DNA from: Actinomycetaceae bacterium zg-1166
GTDB taxonomy: Bacteria; Actinomycetota; Actinomycetes; Actinomycetales; Actinomycetaceae
Length of the DNA stretch: 64,000 nucleotides
Reading direction: 5' to 3'
Assembly (NCBI GenBank): GCA_015679245.1
Contig: CP064953.1
Location: 434,001 to 498,000 of the forward strand
Part shown: piece by piece, positions 1 to 10,070 of the stretch
Layout: each line of letters opens with the position of its first letter
Position numbering within the stretch: position 1 is the first letter of the stretch
The notes under the pieces: model-generated
Told to the model about the DNA's origin: nothing
The model's input: only the letters and a program-made list of their open reading frames with translations
The model's database searches: none
Program-made: the position numbers and the translations under genes

Positions 1-1451
<1,451 letters not shown>

Positions 1452-1491
1452 AGCGCGAGCACAGGTGAGGTTGTTCCTAAGCTAGCTCTCA

Positions 1492-2205
1492 TCAGCCTTC
1501 AGAGAGTACCGCGTCCTCCAGTGGCCAGTGTCGCGGTGGACGAAGGGGGACGTGGCCGCGCATGGAACCTTTGCGGCTAAGGAAGGCGAGGAACTCCGCA
1601 TGTGCCTCGCTTGCCATCGTGTGCAGATCCTTGAGGCTGTGCTCGGCCAGGGCAGGGTAGCGTGTGAGCATAGCTTCAAGGAGATTGAGAGTGGCAAGTA
1701 CATCGGCCTGGGCATTGTGAAAATCTCCACCCTCAGCGCCATAAACAGCGCAAAGATCGGCAAGGCGGCGCTTGCCGCGTCGGTAACGATCGAGGGAGCG
1801 ATCCAACTGATACGGGTCGATAACCGGGTAAGGAGGATGCCCGAGGCGCGAGGTGAGTGTGGGAAGTCCGTGCCTGGCAAGTTCAGCTTCCAGCAGCGTG
1901 AAATCATAGGAGGCGTTGAAGGCCACCACGGGATATCCTGCTGCTAAATGGGAGATAAGGAGATCCGAGATCTCGTGGAGTACCTCAGTGGGTGGACGAC
2001 CTTCACGTTCGGCAGTGGTGGTGTCAATTCCATGAACCGCAGTGGCCGCTTCGGGGATTGGGATTCCTGGGTTTGCAAGCCAGTAATGCGAAGAGTGTGT
2101 TCCCTTTTCTTCGACGACGATTGAGCATGTGACAAGCCTTTCGTGCAACGTGTCGATACCAGTTGTTTCTGTATCGAATCCTACGCGGGGTAGGTGCGTC
2201 CACAT
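1492..2205 (-). CDS. DnaQ-like 3'-5' exonuclease (DEDDh family)
   Basis: Probable 3'-5' exonuclease of the DNA polymerase III epsilon/DnaQ superfamily, 237 residues. Exo I is visible near the N terminus (GFDTETTG, residues about 8-15, supplying Asp and Glu). Exo II follows near residue 99 (FNASYDF), and the C-terminal Exo III region has HNAQAD near 162, fitting the DEDDh order. No helicase or GIY-YIG domain is attached, so this is the short stand-alone type common in actinobacteria rather than a full epsilon subunit. An RBS-like GAGG precedes the ATG at 2205. The gene is convergent with guaB and divergent from guaB3. The family is clear; whether it acts in proofreading, repair or RNA turnover is not. 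Confidence 0.9.
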   Translation of the reverse strand: MWTHLPRVGFDTETTGIDTLHERLVTCSIVVEEKGTHSSHYWLANPGIPIPEAATAVHGIDTTTAEREGRPPTEVLHEISDLLISHLAAGYPVVAFNASYDFTLLEAELARHGLPTLTSRLGHPPYPVIDPYQLDRSLDRYRRGKRRLADLCAVYGAEGGDFHNAQADVLATLNLLEAMLTRYPALAEHSLKDLHTMASEAHAEFLAFLSRKGSMRGHVPLRPPRHWPLEDAVLSEG

Positions 2206-2316
2206 ATGAACCTCAATTCCTCAGTTTCTCCCATCCTACTGAGCCGTATGGATACTCGTGCGCTGAGCTGCTGAGTCTTCGTTATGAATACGTGAGAAGA
2301 GACTCATGCGTAATAT

Positions 2317-2330
2317 TGGACGAAAGTCCC
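2317..2330. promoter_or_regulatory. DosR-like palindrome upstream of guaB3
   Basis: TGGACGAAAGTCCC contains exact GGAC and GTCC half-sites separated by four bases. It ends 57 bases before the guaB3 GTG. The same pattern recurs upstream of fermentation and redox genes in this window. The function is inferred from that recurrence and from resemblance to the mycobacterial DosR core GGGACTWWAGTCCC. Confidence 0.5.
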
Positions 2331-2375
2331 TGGCATTACTCGGAGGAAATTTCCCCACAATCTCTCGCAACGTCG

Positions 2376-2381
2376 TAGGGT
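2376..2381 (+). promoter_or_regulatory. Candidate -10 box of a leaderless guaB3 transcript
   Basis: TAGGGT matches the actinobacterial TANNNT -10 pattern and is followed by only six bases before the GTG at 2388. There is no convincing Shine-Dalgarno sequence, so transcription probably starts at the initiation codon. A good -35 is not evident. Confidence 0.45.
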
Positions 2382-2387
2382 AGATAC

Positions 2388-3497
2388 GTGAGCGAAGTTG
2401 AGATTGGCCGTGGCAAACGAGCCCGACGTACTTATACTTTCGACGACGTTGCTGTCGTTCCCTCCAGACGTACGCGAGATGTCCGTGAAGTTTCCACTTC
2501 CTGGCAATTCGATGCCTACCACCTTGAGATTCCCGTGCTTGCGGCGCCAATGGATTCGGTGACATCACCTTTGACTGCAATTGCTATGGGGAAGGCCGGG
2601 GGAGTAGGCGTGCTCGACCTCGAAGGGCTGTGGACACGTTATGCCGATCCCGAACCTCTCTTTGAGGAAATCGCCAAACTTCCCGATGCGAAGGCCACTG
2701 CGCGCCTCCAGGAAATCTATGCTGAACCTGTTAAAGCGGAGCTTGTAGGCGAACGCCTTGAGGAGATCCGTAAGGCAGGTGTCACTGTGGCTGGTGCTGT
2801 CTCTCCCGGTGGCGCCCAGCAGATGTGGCGTTGGGTGGCTGATGCGGGTGTGGATATCTTCGTCATCCGAGGAACTACCGTCTCAGCTGAACACGTCTCG
2901 ACCAACCGTGAGCCACTTAACCTCAAACGTTTTATTTATGAGCTCGATGTGCCCGTGATCGTCGGCGGCGCGGTGACCTACACGGGTGCTCTTCATCTTA
3001 TGCGCACCGGCGCAGCCGGAGTACTCGCCGGATACGGCGGTGGTGCGGCCTCAGCTAACCGCCGCACCGTGGGTATTGCCGCACCGATGGCGACGACGAT
3101 TGCCGACATTGCTGCAGCACGCCGCGATTATCTCGACGAATCTAGCGGACGTTATGTCCACGTGATTGCTGATGGAGCTGTCGGAACCTCTGGCGATCTC
3201 GTCAAGGCAATTGCGTGTGGCGCCGACGCTGTGATGCTCGGAACTGCCCTCGCACGTTCGAAGGAGGCTCCTGGTCAAGGCTGGCATTGGGGTGCCGAAG
3301 CTCGCCATAGGCGCCTACCTCGCGGAGAGCGTATGCGCGTGGGAACCTCTGGAAGCCTTGAAGAAGTACTTTTTGGGCCTTCGCATTCAGCTCAGGGGCA
3401 GACAAACCTCATGGGAGCACTTCGTCACGCGATGGCCGCCAACGGCTACTCGGATGTGAAGGAATTCCAGCGTGCGAGCCTCGTCGTCCTGAAATAA
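2388..3497 (+). CDS. guaB3: GuaB3 family IMP dehydrogenase-related protein
   Basis: A 369-residue IMPDH/GMP reductase-superfamily TIM barrel of the GuaB3 type that accompanies guaB in most actinobacteria. The N terminus keeps the phosphate-loop region ([11 protein letters not shown], and [10 protein letters not shown] near 52). It has no CBS domains. The segment where IMPDH carries the SICTT cysteine reads [13 protein letters not shown] instead, so the usual IMPDH nucleophile is absent at that position. Later barrel strands ([19 protein letters not shown]) are conserved. The lack of CBS domains and the altered loop argue against simple redundancy with guaB; GMP reductase activity has been proposed for GuaB3 proteins. 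A DosR-like box lies 58 bases upstream. Confidence 0.92.
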   Translation: MSEVEIGRGKRARRTYTFDDVAVVPSRRTRDVREVSTSWQFDAYHLEIPVLAAPMDSVTSPLTAIAMGKAGGVGVLDLEGLWTRYADPEPLFEEIAKLPDAKATARLQEIYAEPVKAELVGERLEEIRKAGVTVAGAVSPGGAQQMWRWVADAGVDIFVIRGTTVSAEHVSTNREPLNLKRFIYELDVPVIVGGAVTYTGALHLMRTGAAGVLAGYGGGAASANRRTVGIAAPMATTIADIAAARRDYLDESSGRYVHVIADGAVGTSGDLVKAIACGADAVMLGTALARSKEAPGQGWHWGAEARHRRLPRGERMRVGTSGSLEEVLFGPSHSAQGQTNLMGALRHAMAANGYSDVKEFQRASLVVLK

Positions 3498-3585
3498 GAA
3501 GCGGGCTGGAGTTTTTCTACACGTCTCAACCCTCATATCTTCATTCCCTCTAATTCCCCCGATAACAAAGAAGGAAGAACACACA

Positions 3586-5004
3586 ATGGCTGATACACGG
3601 ATTGAAAGTGATCTCCTGGGACTTCGTGAAGTTCCAGGAGATGCCTACTACGGGATTCACACCTTGCGTGCGATTGAAAATTTTCCGATTTCTGGAACTA
3701 CCGTGAGTTCGGCTCCCGAGTTCATTCGTGCAATGGCCGAGGTGAAGAAAGCTGAAGCTCTAGCTAACCGTGACTTCCACACCTTGCCTGGAGTGAAGGC
3801 TGATGCGATTGTGGCCGCCTGTGATCGCCTCATCGCTGGAGAATGTCTGGATCAGTTCCCTGTGGATCTTTTCCAGGGTGGAGCTGGTACTTCAGTGAAT
3901 ATGAATACGAATGAGGTGGTGGCCAATCTCGCGCTTGAAATTTTGGGGAAGGACAAGGGCGACTATTCGGTGATCCACCCCAACGATGATGTCAATAAAT
4001 CCCAATCGACAAACGATGCCTACCCCACGGGCTTCCGTATTGCTGTATTCCGTCTTGTGGCGGGACTGTGTGAGAAGATCAGCAAACTTGAGGACGCCTT
4101 CGAAGCTAAGGCGAAGGAGAATGAGGATGTTCTCAAGATGGGACGCACGCAGCTCCAGGATGCTGTACCCATGACGGTAGGCGAGGAATTCTCCGCTTAT
4201 GCCACTCTCATGGGTGAGGAGCTTCTCCATCTGCGTCGCCAGAGCGAACTTGTACTCGAAGTGAACCTGGGTGCCACAGCTATTGGAACACGTCTGAATA
4301 CACCCGAAGGATTCCAGGAAGGGGTGGTGCGCCGCTTGGCAGAAGTAACAGGACTTCCCGTTGTTGCTGCACGCAACCTCGTGGAGGCAACGAGTGACAC
4401 GGGTGCGTATCTTGCCGTGCATGGGGCTCTGCGCCGTCTTGCGGCTAAGCTCTCCATGGTGTGTAACGATCTGCGTTTGCTTGCTTCGGGGCCGCGTGCG
4501 GGATTAGGCGAGCTCAACCTTCCAGAGATGCAGGCTGGATCCTCGATTATGCCTGGCAAGGTGAATCCGGTGATCCCTGAAGTGGTAAATCAAGTGTGCT
4601 TCAAGGTGATTGGTAATGACATCGCCGTGACGATGGCGAGTGAAGCAGGCCAACTCCAACTCAACGTTATGGAGCCGGTGATGGCTCAGTGCATCTTCGA
4701 ATCGATTCGCCTTCTCTCCAATGCTGCAACAGTTCTGCGCGAGCGTTGTGTAGAGGGAATTACGGTGAATAAGGGAGTCTGTCTCAGTCACGTTATGAAC
4801 TCTATTGGGATTGTTACCTATCTCAACGACGTTATTGGGCATAAGGCAGGCGACGAAGTTGCTCGCGAGTGTGCACGCACAGGAGCGAGTGTACGAGAAG
4901 TTGTTCTGGCACAAGGGCTGATGAGTGAGAAAGAACTCGACGAAGCTCTATCGATTGACAATCTCCGGAACCCCAAGTACATCGGATCTACTTTCGAGGA
5001 CTGA
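3586..5004 (+). CDS. aspA: Aspartate ammonia-lyase
   Basis: Converts L-aspartate to fumarate and ammonia. In an anaerobe this supplies fumarate as an electron acceptor or succinate precursor. At 472 residues it has the usual length for the class II fumarase/aspartase superfamily. The signature loop [11 protein letters not shown], with the catalytic serine, is at about residues 317-327, and the N-terminal [13 protein letters not shown] start is typical of aspartases rather than FumC fumarases. The ATG has a good RBS (AAAGAAGGA). It is a single-gene unit, closed by a strong hairpin about 40 bases after the stop. FumC remains a less likely alternative. Confidence 0.93.
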   Translation: MADTRIESDLLGLREVPGDAYYGIHTLRAIENFPISGTTVSSAPEFIRAMAEVKKAEALANRDFHTLPGVKADAIVAACDRLIAGECLDQFPVDLFQGGAGTSVNMNTNEVVANLALEILGKDKGDYSVIHPNDDVNKSQSTNDAYPTGFRIAVFRLVAGLCEKISKLEDAFEAKAKENEDVLKMGRTQLQDAVPMTVGEEFSAYATLMGEELLHLRRQSELVLEVNLGATAIGTRLNTPEGFQEGVVRRLAEVTGLPVVAARNLVEATSDTGAYLAVHGALRRLAAKLSMVCNDLRLLASGPRAGLGELNLPEMQAGSSIMPGKVNPVIPEVVNQVCFKVIGNDIAVTMASEAGQLQLNVMEPVMAQCIFESIRLLSNAATVLRERCVEGITVNKGVCLSHVMNSIGIVTYLNDVIGHKAGDEVARECARTGASVREVVLAQGLMSEKELDEALSIDNLRNPKYIGSTFED

Positions 5005-5042
5005 GAGCCACCTCTCTAGAGTGAAGGGAAACTGGAGAGGAT

Positions 5043-5089
5043 AAAGGTGGGTGGGGAGCATCACATTGCGTTGCTCCCCACTCACCTTT
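5043..5089 (+). terminator. Hairpin terminator after aspA
   Basis: Two 18-base arms (5043-5060 and 5072-5089) pair with one mismatch around an 11-base loop, starting 39 bases after the aspA stop. There is no long T tract, so it may also serve the convergent deacetylase gene. Confidence 0.75.
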
Positions 5090-5350
5090 GTGAGCAGAAG
5101 TACGGGTAGGTGTTCTGCTTTATTGAATCTTTACTCGTTACTCGCATGGGTTCTGGTTGCGTGCGTCTGGGCTGCTCGATAGATATGTCGCACGCGTGCC
5201 TGGGCTGCTCATATTTTGTGAGGTGGTATTGAGCCTCGTTGCGTGGGCGTGGCTAGCGCGGGCAGGACGGACATATGCGGGCAGGGATGGGTGGCGGGAG
5301 TAAGTGCGGGCAAGCGCAACTTGGCGCAATAAAGTAGCTCAGCTGCGTTC
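5090..5350. other. Intergenic, no gene seen
   Basis: The stretch between the aspA terminator and the deacetylase stop has no supportable gene. It is rich in GCG and TGG words and holds a short direct repeat (CTGGGCTGCTC, near 5168 and 5202) of no evident function. Confidence 0.5.
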
Positions 5351-6202
5351 TTATCGTATTTGCGTCTGACTATAGACCTGCATTCCTGCAAGTTCGGAAG
5401 GATCCTTCCCCAAAAGCTCAGGTACCGTCACAAGGGTGTATCCCTTGGCGCGCAATTGATCGATAATTCCGGGAACTGCTTGTACCGTGGAGGGATGGAT
5501 ATCGTGCATGAGTATGATATCTCCTGGTTGAGCTTCAAGAGCGCGTGCGGTAGTGATTGCTGTACTCTTGTTCTTCCAATCTTCGGAATCTATATCCCAG
5601 AAAATACCGGCGGCACCGCGTGCCTTGATAGCTTCCATGACTTCACTGTTCTTCGCTCCGTATGGTGGGCGCACCATCGTAGGCGCGGAAGCTCCGGCAG
5701 CGGTGATAGCACGGGTGGTGTTATCGAGTTCGCTTGCGAGTGCGTCTGGAGTGAGTTTCGTCAGCTGATAGTGATTCCATGTGTGGCTCCCCACGGCATG
5801 TCCCTCATTCACCTCACGCGCGACGATATCTGGGGAGGTTTGTGCTTTGGCTCCCAAGACGAAGAAGGTAGCTGGTGTCTTCTTCTCTGCAAGCTCGTCG
5901 AGGAGCTGGTTGGTGTAAGGGCCAGGCCCATCGTCGAAAGTGAGGGCAACACAGCTGACCAGCGTACAGTCCACTGTGGGAGTAGGTTCCGGTGTGGGGG
6001 TCGGAGTAGGTGTGGGTGCGGGCGTCTCTATAACGCCTCCTGAGAGAGCGTCGTTAGGAGAAGTCGTCGATGCTGGGGGCGAACTTTCAACGGGTGTAGG
6101 TGACGAAGTGGCTGAAGAATCGTTGGTTGCTGGTGTGCATCCTGCGGTGAGCAGGAGGGCTCCACATACGAGAATCGCGCCAGGATACTTCGCAAGTTGC
6201 AT
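5351..6202 (-). CDS. Lipoprotein polysaccharide deacetylase (NodB/CE4)
   Basis: Predicted extracytoplasmic carbohydrate esterase, likely N-deacetylating peptidoglycan or another surface glycan. The start is placed at the ATG at 6202 because an RBS (GAAGGGAAG) precedes it and a lipobox (LLTAGC) then follows a short hydrophobic stretch; upstream residues of the open frame look non-coding. After lipidation comes a Ser/Thr/Pro linker with a TP repeat (about residues 30-75), then the NodB domain. The CE4 motifs appear in order: TFDDGPGPY, SHTWNH, RPPYGA, DIDSEDW and LMHDIH, including the metal-binding Asp and two His residues. The 283-residue length fits the family. It overlaps no neighbour and ends 28 bases from the GNAT gene, so the two may be cotranscribed. 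Confidence 0.93.
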   Translation of the reverse strand: MQLAKYPGAILVCGALLLTAGCTPATNDSSATSSPTPVESSPPASTTSPNDALSGGVIETPAPTPTPTPTPEPTPTVDCTLVSCVALTFDDGPGPYTNQLLDELAEKKTPATFFVLGAKAQTSPDIVAREVNEGHAVGSHTWNHYQLTKLTPDALASELDNTTRAITAAGASAPTMVRPPYGAKNSEVMEAIKARGAAGIFWDIDSEDWKNKSTAITTARALEAQPGDIILMHDIHPSTVQAVPGIIDQLRAKGYTLVTVPELLGKDPSELAGMQVYSQTQIR

Positions 6203-6230
6203 CGGTCTATGCTTCCCTTCAAGCTGGGTA

Positions 6231-6677
6231 TCAGCCCTTGTAACGGTACACGTTTGTCTCTCGAAGCTCGAAACCGCAACGCCGGTACAAACGGTTGGCG
6301 GCCTCGCGTGAGGGGCGTGAGGTGAGGTCGATCGACTTTGCTCCGATCTTTTTCCCGTGAGCCACAGCTGCTTCGACAAGTGCTTGTCCAGCGCCTTGTC
6401 CGCGCGCAGCACTATCGACGACGACATCTTCGATCCAGGCGCGCTTGCCGGTGGGAAGATCGAAGGTGGCGAGTGTGAGCATTCCGAGAATGTGACCGGC
6501 AGCTACGTCGGTAGAAGTGGCCTCGGAGCGGAATACGAAGAGGAAAATGTCCTTCTGATCCAGGAAGGAACGCACAGTTTCTTCACTCAAGGGCGGAGTA
6601 GAGCTGGAGAGCTGGGGGATGAGGTGGTTCATTGCCTCGTGGAGCTCTGTGGAATAGGAGTCGAGAATTTCGATCAA
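6231..6677 (-). CDS. GNAT family N-acetyltransferase
   Basis: A 148-residue single-domain acetyltransferase. The acetyl-CoA pyrophosphate-binding segment RGQGAGQALVE (about residues 91-101) matches the R/Q-x-x-G-x-G/A motif A, preceded by the strand VEDVVVDSAA. Motif B ends with RLYRRCGFELRE near 131-142, as usual in GNATs. The N terminus has a helical motif C/D region. Its substrate cannot be deduced. It lies upstream of the deacetylase gene on the same strand with a 28-base gap, so the two may share a transcript, but a functional link is only inferred. Confidence 0.88.
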   Translation of the reverse strand: MIEILDSYSTELHEAMNHLIPQLSSSTPPLSEETVRSFLDQKDIFLFVFRSEATSTDVAAGHILGMLTLATFDLPTGKRAWIEDVVVDSAARGQGAGQALVEAAVAHGKKIGAKSIDLTSRPSREAANRLYRRCGFELRETNVYRYKG

Positions 6678-6802
6678 GGGAGTTCTTCTTTCACTGACAT
6701 TCTTATGCTGAGCGAGAGCAACAGGGAATTCTTGGATAGCTAGAGCACATGTGGGAAGACAAGAGATGCCGTCGTGGCGTGAGGATGCACTGCTGGTGGC
6801 TT

Positions 6803-8929
6803 TTATTCCTCCCCTTCCAGATGAGTGGGTACGCAGGAGAGATCTTTGAGCCAGATGGCTCCCGACGTGTCGGAGGGCATTCGCCAGTCTCCTCGTGGGG
6901 AGAGTGTGCCTCCTCCCAGTACTTTCGGGCCATTAGGTGCAGTGGAGCGTTTGAACTGCTGAGAGAAAAAACGGCGGAGGAATGTCTCCATCCAATGTGT
7001 GATCTCGGGGAGAGTGTAGGTATGGCGTTCACTTTCACTAATATTCATCGGCCATGTTCCACGTTCGCTATCTTTCCACGCGTGCCAGGCAAGGAAAGCG
7101 ATATCTGAAGGGCGCATCCCGTAGCGCAGGAGATAGTAGAGCGTGAAATCGTGGAGTTCGTAGGGGCCGATAGTCGATTGTGTGGATTGGATCTCGCCTT
7201 CTGCTCCTGGAACGAGTTCAGGGGAGATCTCTGTGTCCAGAATCGACAAAAGAACCTCGTTTACTTCGGATGAGAATTGATCGGTATGTGCCATCCACGA
7301 GATGAGGTACTGCATAAAGCTCTTCGGGATTCCTGGATTGACGTTGTAGTGGCTCATGTGATCGCCTACACCGAAAGTACACCAGCCTAGGGCGAGCTCG
7401 GAGAGGTCTCCGGTGCCGAGCACAATACCTCCCTTAGCGTTGGCTAGGCGGAAGAGAAAATCGGTGCGCAGCCCAGCCTGAACATTCTCAAAGGTGACGT
7501 CGTAGACGGGTTTGCCTGAGGCAAAGGGATGATCCATATCGGCAAGCATCTGGCGTGCTGCTGGGCGGATATCGATCTCCTCGAAGGTGGTTCCTAGGAG
7601 AGTGGAGAGGCGTGTGGCATTTTCCTTCGTGTGATCCGAGGTGGCGAATCCCGGCATAGTGTAGGCGAGAATATCTGAGCGTGGGCGCCCTAAGAGATCC
7701 ATAGCTTTGGCAGCCACGATGAGTGCCTGAGTCGAATCAAGTCCACCAGAGACACCGATAACAATCTTGGGGTTGCCGATCGCTTTGAGGCGTTGGGTAA
7801 GGGAATGAATCTGGATCTGGTAGGCCTCACAGCACTGAGTGGAAAGATCGTCGCTTTGTGTAGAGAAGAAGGGGAAACGTGCCACTTCGCGTCGCAGGCC
7901 GATATCTCCTTCAGGAAGAGAAGGCGTAAAGAAAATCGTTCGGAAGGCGTTATGTGAGCTGCTGACTTCTCCACGTAAGGCTCGGCGCAAGCCGAGCACA
8001 CGGCGATTATCGTCGAAGGAAGCGTGACGGATGCGCTCCTGAAGGATGGAGCGGAGGTCAATATCTGTGATTGTGGCCTGGAAGCGGCGATCAAAACGGC
8101 GCGACGAAGCCAATTCTTCGCCCATCTCGTAGATCATAGCGTGGCCATCCCACACGAGATCGGTGGACGATTCCCCTTCGCCGGAGGCGGCATAGATGTA
8201 GGCGCCGCAGTAACGCATTGAGGCGGCCTTGACGAGTGAGGCGCGCTCGTCAGGCCTGCCCACCGAATCGGGGGAGGCAGAGAGATTGACGAGCACGGTG
8301 GCTCCGGCAAGTGCCGCTGTTGCTGAGGGCGGCACTGGTACCCACATATCTTCACAGACTTCCACGTGAAAAGTGAAACCCTCGATATTGGTGGCCTCGA
8401 AGAGGAGATCCGTACCGAAGGGGACGAATTCGCTTTCGAGATTGCGTTCTTCCTTGACACCCTTTACTCCGAGGAAAGGGATCTGGATATGGCCTCCCAT
8501 AACATCCTCACCCGAGGCGAAGTGGCGCTTTTCATAGAACTCCCGATAGTTGGGGATATACGTTTTCGGTACGGCTCCGAGTACCGCACCGTCGTGGATC
8601 ACGACACCGCAGTTGTAGAGGCGGTTACCGTGATGGAGAGGAGCGCCCACCACAAAAGCAGTAGCCACTCCTTCACTTCCGGCACGTAGAGCCTCGATTG
8701 CTTCGTAGACCTCGTCAATGAGTGTGTCTTGGAGAAGAAGATCATCAATCGCATAGCCGGTGAGGGAGAGTTCAGGGAAAGCAGCCAGTGCCACGCCTTC
8801 ACCTTCACAGTGGCGCACAGCTTCGAGGATAGCGGTGGCGTTTTCCCCAGGGTGCACAGGGTAAACCGGCAGCGTACACGCGGCAACGCGAACAAAACCG
8901 TGGGAGTAGATCGAGGCGAAGTTCTTCAT
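6803..8929 (-). CDS. nadE: Glutamine-dependent NAD+ synthetase
   Basis: Amidates nicotinic acid adenine dinucleotide to NAD+, using glutamine as nitrogen donor and ATP. The protein is a two-domain fusion of about 708 residues. The N-terminal nitrilase-type glutaminase has its Glu in FPELSLTGY, Lys in VPKTYIPNY and Cys in HVEVCEDMW; the C-terminal PP-loop synthetase has GVSGGLDST. The start is set at the ATG at 8929 because MKNFASIYSHGFVRVAA aligns with the N terminus of the mycobacterial enzyme. The open frame extends 74 codons further upstream, but those residues look unlike the family. An AAGG lies unusually close to this ATG, so the start is likely but not certain. A large hairpin lies in the leader. 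Confidence 0.95.
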   Translation of the reverse strand: MKNFASIYSHGFVRVAACTLPVYPVHPGENATAILEAVRHCEGEGVALAAFPELSLTGYAIDDLLLQDTLIDEVYEAIEALRAGSEGVATAFVVGAPLHHGNRLYNCGVVIHDGAVLGAVPKTYIPNYREFYEKRHFASGEDVMGGHIQIPFLGVKGVKEERNLESEFVPFGTDLLFEATNIEGFTFHVEVCEDMWVPVPPSATAALAGATVLVNLSASPDSVGRPDERASLVKAASMRYCGAYIYAASGEGESSTDLVWDGHAMIYEMGEELASSRRFDRRFQATITDIDLRSILQERIRHASFDDNRRVLGLRRALRGEVSSSHNAFRTIFFTPSLPEGDIGLRREVARFPFFSTQSDDLSTQCCEAYQIQIHSLTQRLKAIGNPKIVIGVSGGLDSTQALIVAAKAMDLLGRPRSDILAYTMPGFATSDHTKENATRLSTLLGTTFEEIDIRPAARQMLADMDHPFASGKPVYDVTFENVQAGLRTDFLFRLANAKGGIVLGTGDLSELALGWCTFGVGDHMSHYNVNPGIPKSFMQYLISWMAHTDQFSSEVNEVLLSILDTEISPELVPGAEGEIQSTQSTIGPYELHDFTLYYLLRYGMRPSDIAFLAWHAWKDSERGTWPMNISESERHTYTLPEITHWMETFLRRFFSQQFKRSTAPNGPKVLGGGTLSPRGDWRMPSDTSGAIWLKDLSCVPTHLEGEE

Positions 8930-8983
8930 GCCTTCAAGTGTGCCAGAGCACCCTGGACAAAACTCTCCCGTTTCACGAATCTT

Positions 8984-9022
8984 GTGGTGGGTATCATGGG
9001 AAAATTCCGTGATACCCACCAC
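8984..9022. repeat. Perfect 13-bp inverted repeat in the nadE leader
   Basis: Bases 8984-8996 (GTGGTGGGTATCA) are the exact reverse complement of 9010-9022, with a 13-base centre that can pair further. It lies 55-93 bases upstream of the nadE ATG. There is no T tract on either side. It could be an operator, an RNA leader element or the end of the upstream ABC operon transcript. Confidence 0.6.
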
Positions 9023-9171
9023 TGACATATCTGTCGTGGTTACGCAGCTAGATTGACGGCTGTGTGTTGTGCCAACGTCGTGCCAGATTCCACTGTGCTT
9101 GCTCTCGATAAAACTGCACTTATCTGCGATAAATATTGAGCTGCTATGCACCTCACCCCGCGCGTATATCT

Positions 9172-9214
9172 ATGAATGTCACCTATGTACCGACCGGGCA
9201 CAAGTGACATTCAT
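9172..9214. repeat. 11-bp inverted repeat beyond the ABC permease gene
   Basis: ATGAATGTCAC at 9172-9182 is repeated inverted at 9204-9214 around a 21-base loop, 35 bases past the permease stop. It is a possible weak terminator of the GntR-ABC operon. No T tract follows on the minus strand. Confidence 0.4.
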
Positions 9215-9248
9215 GAGGGTTTGATGCTCTCTGCCCGCGCCCGTGTAT

Positions 9249-10070
9249 CTATCGGTGCACGGTGAGACGACGCATGAGTCCCCAGATACATATGGCAGCA
9301 AGAGCAGTAAAGGCAACAAAAGCGAGGCTCATCGACACTGCGTAATTGAGTATGAGGCTGAAATTCTGTGGCAACTCAAAGAATCGAGGCACATGAATGT
9401 CGACAATGTTCGTTACTGTTATCCACAGAGCAAAGATGACGGTGCCTGCGAGGAGAAGTGTGCGCATACGCACACGTACGAAGAGCAATACGAATGTGTA
9501 GATTCCAAGTCCGAATAGCCATATGTACACCGCTACAACGAAGGTGAGGAAGGCAAGTGCGAGAAGGGGTGACCCGAAATCTTCCACCATCCTAGAGAGC
9601 GCGTTTCCTTTTCCGTTCGTGAGAAGAGCATAGAAGAGAGAGAATACTACGGCTGTTGCCGTGAGAATGAGGGTCTGGATTGCGATACAGATTGCGGTGA
9701 TGGCGACGATAGCCTTGCGTGTGAGCCCAGCACCAAGATAGGTGCGGGTGCGCGAGGCTCGAACGATGGCTGAATATCCCATGACAATCATCAGCACAAA
9801 GGGCGTGAGGAAGAGCCAGAGCAACATCATCCTGACCTTCGGAGAAAGATCTGCCAGTCCTTCCTCAAGAACCAGGCCATTGCTCATGAAGCGTTCTACG
9901 GAAGGAATGTAGAAGAGGGCGAGGGAAATGAGGCCGAGCGCCAGCATAATGAGGAAGGCGTCGCCAAGGTTCATGATGTCGCGGCGGATCTCCTTGCGGA
10001 CAAAAAGTGAGGGGAGGAAAGATGGAGCAACAGCTACGGGGCGCTGCGAGAGTGTGATGGGAGTATTCAT
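9249..10070 (-). CDS. ABC transporter permease-like membrane protein
   Basis: A 273-residue integral membrane protein with about six hydrophobic segments (roughly residues 35-57, 83-105, 123-150, 165-190, 198-220 and 238-263). No specific permease family is recognised from sequence alone. Its role is inferred from position: its ATG overlaps the stop of the ATPase gene by four bases (ATGA), so it is the last gene of a tightly coupled GntR-ATPase-permease operon. Such YtrA-type modules usually export peptides or drugs or answer cell-envelope stress; no substrate can be assigned. An inverted repeat lies just past its stop. Confidence 0.8.
   Translation of the reverse strand: MNTPITLSQRPVAVAPSFLPSLFVRKEIRRDIMNLGDAFLIMLALGLISLALFYIPSVERFMSNGLVLEEGLADLSPKVRMMLLWLFLTPFVLMIVMGYSAIVRASRTRTYLGAGLTRKAIVAITAICIAIQTLILTATAVVFSLFYALLTNGKGNALSRMVEDFGSPLLALAFLTFVVAVYIWLFGLGIYTFVLLFVRVRMRTLLLAGTVIFALWITVTNIVDIHVPRFFELPQNFSLILNYAVSMSLAFVAFTALAAICIWGLMRRLTVHR

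Noticed and set aside
5990-6030. TP/PT dipeptide repeat region as a possible microsatellite of interest
   Set aside because: Pro/Thr linkers after a lipobox are common in surface lipoproteins; nothing further is indicated.
5360-6043. Plus-strand open frame over the polysaccharide deacetylase
   Set aside because: Shadow of the minus-strand gene, which has all CE4 motifs, a lipobox and an RBS.
8930-9151. Extended N terminus of NadE
   Set aside because: The extra 74 residues do not resemble the family and would run through the inverted repeat; the MKNFASIY start aligns with known enzymes.
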